Positions 57,835 to 64,000 of a DNA stretch of 64,000 nt are shown piece by piece. The first letter of the stretch is position 1. Each line of letters starts with the position of its first letter. The stretch comes from Diaporthe sp. PMI_573 (Eukaryota; Ascomycota; Sordariomycetes; Diaporthales; Diaporthaceae): NCBI GenBank assembly GCA_021399435.1, contig JAJTUP010000070.1, positions 186,001 to 250,000 of the forward strand, written 5' to 3'. The notes under the pieces were generated by a model. That model was not told where the DNA came from. It saw nothing but the letters and a program-made list of their open reading frames with translations, and made no database searches. The position numbers were made by a program, and so were the translations under genes.

Positions 57835-58935
57835 ATGCATCCTAACACTCTCATCCTAAGCCTTGCGGCTCTTGCCAGCGTGGTGGTCTCCACCAATGAT
57901 AAGGACCATGGCTCGCGCTGCCAAGGAGATGAGTATTATAACAAGATGATGGAAAGCAAAAACCGCAAGACCGCCATTACAGACTGTGCTAAGTGGCTGA
58001 GCGGTACCATCACTGATGCTCAAGAGATACCTAAATACCTCAAAGACTGTGCCGGGGATAAGGATAGAGAACGTGTTAGCCGTGTCTCTGCTGCCTGCTC
58101 GTGTATCTCCACCTCGTCTGTCCCCACGACCTTGTCAACGAGGACTCAGGTCAGTAGCACACCTTCGAGCACGGTCGTCGTGACCACGTCCTCGAGGCCT
58201 TCCAGCCACCAGCCCTCGAGCTCGGTGAGTTCGACGGGCTCCATTAGCCAGCCACACTTCACCACACCGCCGGCGTCTCCTAGTGGACACCGATCTACAG
58301 CATCCCCAAAACCTTCCAGCAGCCATCCGCCTTCAAGACCCTCCGTTTCGACTTGCTTGAGCTCTACAACCACCTCGTCTGTTCAGCATCCTACTACGTC
58401 TTCACGCCCTTCTAGTCACCAGCTTTCAACTTCTTTGAGTTCCACGGCTACATCCTCCACTATCAGGCCACAATCGTCGCCTTCTTCTGTTCAGCATTCA
58501 TCTACTGCATCAACTACTGCAGGTCATCCATCTACCACGCCGACGAGCCCTTCCAGTCATCAGCCTTCATCACCTTCGAGCACCAAGGGCATGACGTCCT
58601 CAACCACTGGGCCGCAGACCACACCGTCTCCTGGCCATACCCCTACCACATCCTCAACCCATGAGGTGCCCTCCACGGAGCCATCATCACCACCGTCAAG
58701 CCAAGGTACCGCTTCCTCCACTGGCACCCATAATTCTGTCTCCCGCTCTACACCGCCGCCTCACACATCGAGCTCACAGCCTGCCCATCCGTCGTCTTCA
58801 CAGTCGAAATCCACTCCCGTTCCCCCCACAGGTCACACCAGCTCTTCATTCACTGTGCCTCACCCAACCACCTCTAACTCTCAACCAACCCATTCCTCCA
58901 GGACAGGAAGGCCCAGTACACCGGCGTCTCTATAA
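57835..58935 (+). CDS. Secreted Ser/Thr/Pro-rich mucin-like protein
   Basis: A single exon of 366 residues from the second in-frame ATG. I chose this start because the protein then opens with a clean signal peptide (MHPNTLILSLAALASVVVS); the frame also allows 14 more residues upstream that would bury it. Mature residues ~20-100 are a compact, charged domain with five cysteines (SRCQGDEYYNKMMES, TDCAKWL, KDCAGDK, ACSC). The remaining ~265 residues are a mucin-like stalk of Ser, Thr, Pro and His with imperfect repeats of PSSHQPSS, expected to be heavily O-glycosylated. No C-terminal hydrophobic GPI signal is present, so it is probably secreted or wall-trapped. Effector, adhesin or coat function is inference. 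It is sandwiched between RIP-mutated transposons. Confidence 0.8.
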   Translation: MHPNTLILSLAALASVVVSTNDKDHGSRCQGDEYYNKMMESKNRKTAITDCAKWLSGTITDAQEIPKYLKDCAGDKDRERVSRVSAACSCISTSSVPTTLSTRTQVSSTPSSTVVVTTSSRPSSHQPSSSVSSTGSISQPHFTTPPASPSGHRSTASPKPSSSHPPSRPSVSTCLSSTTTSSVQHPTTSSRPSSHQLSTSLSSTATSSTIRPQSSPSSVQHSSTASTTAGHPSTTPTSPSSHQPSSPSSTKGMTSSTTGPQTTPSPGHTPTTSSTHEVPSTEPSSPPSSQGTASSTGTHNSVSRSTPPPHTSSSQPAHPSSSQSKSTPVPPTGHTSSSFTVPHPTTSNSQPTHSSRTGRPSTPASL

Positions 58936-61065
58936 AAACGCTTACATACTTATTATATATTCTGCTATTGGCTGCAACGTTTATATTAGTGCTATCTATT
59001 TTGTTTTTACTAACCTTGTTTGCTGTTCTGTGCTGGCTATCCTTCCTACTGCTTGGTGCTGTGTTATTCTGCTGCAATAGGCCGTTATTGTGAATATTCG
59101 TTTTAATCGTCTTTGTGCTTTGTAACTTGTTGCCCTAAGCCTTGGTAATGTTTTAATTTACTCTGTTGATTGCGTTCTTGTTATCATTGTTGCTATCTAA
59201 TTGTCTCCAGGTAGTAGAATTCACTTTGATTACGCCTTCTTGCTTGATTTCTTCCCTTCCAACCTGCCATACAGGTAGGCTAAACCTATGCATAGCTATA
59301 TCGCCGTCTCCATCTTAGGAATCTTATTTCCGATGATTGTGCTCTTGTTCTAGAATTATGTCTGATCCATCTTTAGAATTAGTTGTACTTCCATAATGCT
59401 GCGCGGCTAACTCGTTTTAAGAGTTTTGCTGTTATACGCTTATGGCCTTACCCTCTAATAATTTAGTATCTGGGTTTTTGCAGTTAATCTTTCTTTTCTT
59501 TGCTTAATGTCTGATTATGCAGCCATTCACGTTTACTCCGTTTTCGTTTGTTGTTTTGCGCTTCAAGTGTTCTTTAGGCGGATGGGACTGCTTAGATTGA
59601 ACCTCACCATTTAATGGTGTATTATCCTGATTGTCAACAGTGCCTATAGAAGATTGGCTCTGTCCATCTTTGATTACTCCATCCTTCATCCCTCTGTTAC
59701 TATTGAACAATACAAATACCATCCATACTACTATAAAAAAGGTTGGGATTATATTTCTGTTATCTTAGTTATTTTCTAAAATTTAAACAGCTAGCAATAT
59801 GTTATAAACCGAGCCTCCTTCGGTCCCCCCCCCCTCAGCCCCTTTGCCGGCCCTGCCAGCCCTTCTTGGTCTTTCTGGGTTTCCTCCTTCCTATCTCAGC
59901 CAACTAAGTAGATATAAGTAAAAAGGATAGCTAGCTATCGGTTGGCTAATACTCACTTATCGGAAAGGTCCCCAGTTATCTCGAGTCAGGTCCTTTTTCT
60001 GCCCCCCCCTTCGGAAGGATTATTACCCCGAATAGCTCCGGTCCCTATTTGTATATATAGACGTCTTTCCCTCGATAGTTAGTTAGTTAGTTCTTCAGTC
60101 AGATCAACTTTTTCCCTCCTACACCTAACTTGCCTCCTACTTCTTCGAATTTGTCTCTCGTGAGGTGTTGAAGAATGCTTTGTCTTCATCCTTATTAGTT
60201 ATCCTCCTCCATAGTCCCTGCCCCTGATCTAGGTGTTTTTAACACAATAAGTATTCTTGCTTAATGTTAATAGTTGCCTTAATTAGTGGGATTTCACTAG
60301 TAGTGCCCTTAAAGCTAGGGAATTAATAGATTCAGCCTTAAAACGTATAGTATAGGAAGAAATAGGATTAAAGGTATCTTGTGTTATTAACTTTGTTAGT
60401 AATTCTAGGTTTTATGCTCCCTGGTATACTGGTTTCTAAAAATGCTAAAGTCCTATTTGTTGTAGATACTAAAGACTATAATATTATGCTTAATATAAAG
60501 AAATATAAAGTATTCTGCTAGGCGAATTTAGGATAAGTATATAATATGTTTAATAGAGTAATGAAAGTAAAGAATATTAAGGACATAGAGATGGTAGGGA
60601 ATAAGGTAAGACCTAGGGAGGACTAATGGTTTAAGGTAACGCTTGAATACTGCTTTGTATAGCTGATAGTGCTTATTTACTTAGCATTTAGAAGAGCAGC
60701 TTAGTTAGGATAAAAACTATACTATAGAGGGATACTTGTTTAGTTACAAGGGTTGTAAGTTTAGATTCTAGGCCTTTATTTTAATATATACCAGGTATAA
60801 CTTTAATATCTTTTAGAAGGAGGGAAGAGGAGTAGGTATAACTGCGTTATTAGGTGCAGTATCTTTTAAAAAGGGGTTAAATTTAAATTATATAACTTAT
60901 TAAATTATACTTAAATAAGGCAGGCTGTTTTAAGGCCTAAAAAATAGGTAAGTAGGTAGAGAGAGTAAATATTTCTTTTAAAAAAAAGTGTTTAAGATTA
61001 GCTCTATTAAATCTATTAAGGTTAGCCTTAGAAGATAATATAGTATAGTAAAGTTTTACACTATA
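58936..61065. other. AT-rich decayed DNA with a GC-normal LTR-like patch
   Basis: Composition turns AT-rich exactly after the mucin-like stop codon. A minus-strand frame at 59504-59722 is protein-like but truncated and unidentified. At about 59810-60190 a GC-normal patch has C9-C10 runs, a TATATATAG near 60053 and a TAGT tandem near 60075-60090, resembling a promoter or solo LTR; its ends are not defined. 60240-61060 is stop-dense and AT-rich. Confidence 0.45.
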
Positions 61066-61112
61066 ACGTCAAGCACCACCGAACCGGCCACCCCACCGAG
61101 TCGGCCACTTTC
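61066..61112. repeat. Left TIR of the Fot1/pogo element
   Basis: 47 bp, GC-rich; inverted match to 62881-62927. It keeps C at both positions where the right TIR has T, consistent with C-to-T mutation in the right copy. Confidence 0.92.
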
Positions 61113-61167
61113 CCGCTAACCACTCCCATCTACATTCCTTACACGTTTTTTCGCGTCACACCTCAAA

Positions 61168-62820
61168 ATGGAAAAAACACAAGAAGACATTATTTAATTA
61201 GCTATTCAAGCTATCAAATCCAACCCAAAACTAAGCATTTAATACGCAGCAAAGAAATACAATATCCCTCACTCTACCATCTAAGACAGAATGGCCGGCC
61301 AAACCACACAACGCAATACCCACCCAAACTACAAGAGATTGACAAAAATAGAAGAGAAGGTACTTATTTAATACATACTTAACTAGGATTCGCGGAAATA
61401 TTTGCTTGTTCTCAAGGATATTAAAGATATAGCAAATTCTCTGCTCCACAACCGTGGCGGCGGTACTATCGGGCTCAACTAGGCAAAGAGACTTATCCTA
61501 TCAGACACATATCTTAAAACACGCGTCAATCGTATATACAACTATAGGAGGGCCCTATATAAAGATCCCGACATAATAAATATATGGTTTAACCTTATAT
61601 CTAATACACGTAAGAAATACAGGATCTCTAATTGTAATACCTACAACTTTAACAAGTCGGGCTTTATAATAGACGTTGGTTCACCTAAAATCGTCATTAC
61701 GCATTTAGATCGGCAAGAGAGAGCAAAACAAATACAGCCTAGGAATCATCAATAGGCAACAGGCATTAAGTTAATCAGTGGAAATAGGTAGTGTAAACCG
61801 CTGTTACTAATCATGAAGGTAAAGGTATACCTTGCGAGTTGGTATACTAAGGGCAGCCTCCCAGACAACTAGGTTATCGAAACAAGCCCAAATAGATAGA
61901 CAACCAATACTATTACTATGAAATAAATTAAGTACTTTAAAAAACATACTATACTACGGAAAAAAGGTGTTTATTGGCTACTACTTCTTAACAGGTATAG
62001 GAGCTACCATTCTATGAATTTCAAGCAATATTACAAGTCAAAAAACATTATTACCCTCTATATACCTCCTCACTCATCTTATCTACTTCAGCCACTTAAT
62101 ATTAGATATTTTAGTCCACTAAAGAAGGCTTATAGTACGGAAATTACTCAGTTTAGCAAGGCCCAAATTACCCACATCAATAAGACCGAGTTCTTTCTCG
62201 CCTTCCAAGCTGCACATAAGAAGGTTTTCAAGCCAGAAACTATCAAAGGGGCTTTTAAAGGTACAGGCCTAATCCCATTTAACCAAAAAGCTATACTTTC
62301 CAAGCTGGATATTAAGGTTCAAACGCCAACAACACGGCCGGGCTCCCCAACACTACCTGTACCTTGGGTCTCCCAGACGCCACACAACTCAACAAAGGCA
62401 GCTTCTCAATCAACTCTAATTAAGGATCACATCTCTCATCATCAGGAAAGCTCTCCAACACCAATTCTGGCTACTATTAACCGGTTAGCAAAGGAGACAC
62501 AGTTATTAGCCCATGCAGTTACCCTATTAACCCAAGAGGCCAACATTCTTCAAGAGGCAAACATAGCACTTTCCAAGCGTCGGAGGGCCAAAAGAACCTA
62601 TATACAGAATAAAGGGGCACTTCGTATAGAAGATGCCCGGGAAATAATTAATAAAAAGGAAAAAAAAAAGCGGCCAGCTGGTAAAATGAGTAGTGGCGCT
62701 AATGAGGCGGTCCACAGCAGACCAAGCAAGCAACACTGTGGTAACTACGGCGAGACTAGGCATAATGCGCAAATGTATAAGAAAGATATAAAATCATCTA
62801 CAGATTCCGATTCTAATTAA
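61168..62820 (+). pseudogene. Pogo/Fot1 transposase pseudogene
   Basis: A 551-codon frame from ATG 61168 to TAA 62818-62820, interrupted by several TAA/TAG stops up to about 62000 and open after that. The N-terminal helix-turn-helix relic reads MEKTQEDII then AIQAIKSNPKLSI and AAKKYNIPHSTI, as in psq/CENP-B HTH domains. Later blocks are the DDE-domain relic IIDVGSPKIVITHL and the conserved block IITLYIPPHSSYLLQPLN, where the usual catalytic Asp of the family's QPLD is Asn (GAT to AAT type change). The C-terminal tail is Lys-rich and ends in a broken zinc-knuckle-like HCGNYGETRHNAQ. Confidence 0.88.
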
Positions 62821-62880
62821 ATTCAATTGATTTTCTTTTGTTGTGGTACTGTAATCAAGGTTCCAGTGCTGTTGGTACAA

Positions 62881-62927
62881 GAAAGTGGCCGACTCAGTGG
62901 GGTGGCCGGTTCGGTGGTACTTGACGT
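62881..62927. repeat. Right TIR of the Fot1/pogo element
   Basis: 47 bp, the inverted counterpart of 61066-61112, followed by the TA target duplication. Confidence 0.92.
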
Positions 62928-63882
62928 TAGTAAGTAATATTATAACCTTTTCTAACATTTTTTATATCTAAAAGTATAGATGCTAAACCTAAACCTTACT
63001 ATATAATAACTATAATTGTATAATCTTTACAAATAAGGAAGAGATTAAAAGAGACTCCTTTCTTATATATGCAGCGAACTTTTATAGAAGGGTAGTTTAA
63101 AGTACTATATATAATCCTAGGAAATAGGCTTTAAGCTTTTAATATAGCCTCTAGTTTAAACAGGGGTAGCTTAGAGGGATTCATATAAACATAGCCCCTA
63201 ATAATTACCCTAGAAGATATATATTTTTAATAATCTTGCTAATAAAGCTTTGCTATTTTAGGTTTTAGAAAGAAGAGTATAGTGCTTTTTAAGAACAATA
63301 ATAATAGGCTAAAATTAAAAAGTTGATAATAGCTTTGTACGTCTGTTTATAGCAAATTGAACTTTGCCTATAGCTTCTTGCATTCTAACACTTCGTCTGC
63401 TGATTGGAAGAATTTCGATATATTTAAAAGAGGACTAGGAGGGTTTGAAAGTGTAGCTCGGCTATCTAAGCTTCAGATGAGCTATTCTTGCAAATACGCT
63501 CTCTTTTGTCCGCCTGTGCCCTGGGACTCAGCCATCATGTCTAAGAAGGGAGTCGAGAATGAACCCAATGCCCGTCAGGTCGGGCTTGAGGATGCTTGAA
63601 TGCGTTGGGTCGGGATATTCGAGGGCGAGGGGCTAAACAAGGCCAAACATCCATTGGTCATCTTGCCTGAAATTGACGAGACAATTAACGGGCGTTTTAT
63701 GAATATAGCAGAATATTGATGTTGAATGATCTGCTTTGATTGATATTTATACAACCTTGTTTTAAACAGTTTGATATTGACTTTAAGCCTGGAACTGCTA
63801 TGCTTTACATTGAAGGAAATTTCCTGAAATCTTCCGTGTTTCAATTGGTGCTAGAGGTAACCATCAGGCCTAGACAAGATCC
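62928..63882. other. AT-rich to GC-normal transition
   Basis: 955 bp. 62930-63360 is AT-rich and stop-dense. From about 63360 composition normalises; an 80-codon plus-strand frame (63357-63599) lacks recognisable features and is not called. The region next to 63883 is expected to be the 3' UTR of the partial gene beyond. Confidence 0.45.
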
Positions 63883-64000
63883 CTAGTGTGGAGAGCTGCA
63901 CTTGTAAAAGTCGCTGCCAGTCTTCTTCACAGCCGTGATTGCATCTTCCTCAGAACCCATATACACTGCCTTTGTTGCTGTGGGTGGAAGCCCAGAAACC
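63883..64000 (-). CDS. 3' end of an unidentified gene, cut by window edge
   Basis: The minus strand is open from the window edge to a TAG at 63883-63885: ..VYMGSEEDAITAVKKTGSDF, then YKCSSPH. Composition is GC-normal and protein-like, unlike the AT-rich DNA beside it. The frame shows 38 codons; the rest lies outside the window, so no family can be named. A short cysteine-containing C-terminus would suit a small secreted protein, but that is only a guess. Confidence 0.45.
   Translation of the reverse strand, partial: VSGLPPTATKAVYMGSEEDAITAVKKTGSDFYKCSSPH

Larger units (their letters stand above)
61066..62927 (+). mobile_element. Fot1/pogo-type DNA transposon, RIP-inactivated
   Basis: 1,862 bp with 47-bp terminal inverted repeats (61066-61112 and 62881-62927; two C/T mismatches by eye), starting ACGTCAAGCACC, flanked by a TA dinucleotide on each side (61064-61065 and 62928-62929). 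TA target sites, this length, and GTCAAGCACC-like ends are typical of fungal Fot1/pogo elements of the Tc1-mariner superfamily. The single transposase frame is broken by point mutations. Confidence 0.92.

Noticed and set aside
1..64000. tRNA, rRNA or other structured RNA genes
   Set aside because: I looked for A/B-box-like GGTTCGAATCC contexts and clover-leaf pairs in the GC-normal parts and saw none convincing; a tRNAscan or Infernal run would be decisive.

Overview
The window is genomic DNA of a filamentous ascomycete, most likely a Sordariomycete. Genes carry short spliceosomal introns, and the conserved order APC5 - COX13 - APN2 - MAT - SLA2 is the hallmark neighbourhood of the Pezizomycotina mating-type locus. 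The idiomorph is MAT1-1, with all three sordariomycete genes: MAT1-1-3 (HMG box), MAT1-1-2 and MAT1-1-1 (alpha box). No MAT1-2-1 gene is seen, as expected for one partner of a heterothallic species. The order Hypocreales is plausible but not proven from this sequence.

Layout. 0.1-1.7 kb: a Zn2Cys6 regulator. 1.7-6.2 kb: a decayed intergenic region holding a clean hAT-type MITE. 6.3-11.2 kb: three accessory genes, namely a DUF7924 protein with a PD-(D/E)XK-like signature, an HNH-endonuclease-like protein and an unknown coiled-coil protein. 12.5-32.7 kb: the conserved GC-rich core with APC5, COX13, APN2, MAT1-1-3, MAT1-1-2, MAT1-1-1, SLA2 and the autophagy E2-like enzyme ATG3. 33-64 kb: AT-rich, transposon-dominated DNA. 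It contains a solo LTR, an 8.2-kb and a 7.2-kb Copia-type retrotransposon (both with paired LTRs and 5-bp target duplications), and a 1.86-kb Fot1/pogo-type element with 47-bp inverted repeats. All are riddled with C-to-T/G-to-A changes typical of repeat-induced point mutation (RIP). Between them sit small GC-normal islands: an FAD/NAD(P)-oxidoreductase pseudogene with three point-mutation stops, a short unknown ORF, and a secreted mucin-like Ser/Thr/Pro-rich protein. The right edge cuts the end of another gene.

How it works together. The MAT proteins are transcription factors that set mating identity. MAT1-1-1 and MAT1-1-2 are transcribed divergently from a 526-bp shared promoter that contains three tandem copies of a 12-bp CCAAT-box/HMG-core-like motif. 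The flanking APC5, COX13, APN2, SLA2 and ATG3 are housekeeping genes that anchor the locus. The sharp change from housekeeping core to RIP-mutated repeats at about 33 kb is a two-compartment genome boundary only about 8 kb from the MAT genes.

Exon boundaries were derived by hand from splice motifs and frame continuity and are exact where stated; every spliced gene model listed closes in frame. Family assignments come from recognised motifs, not from a database search.
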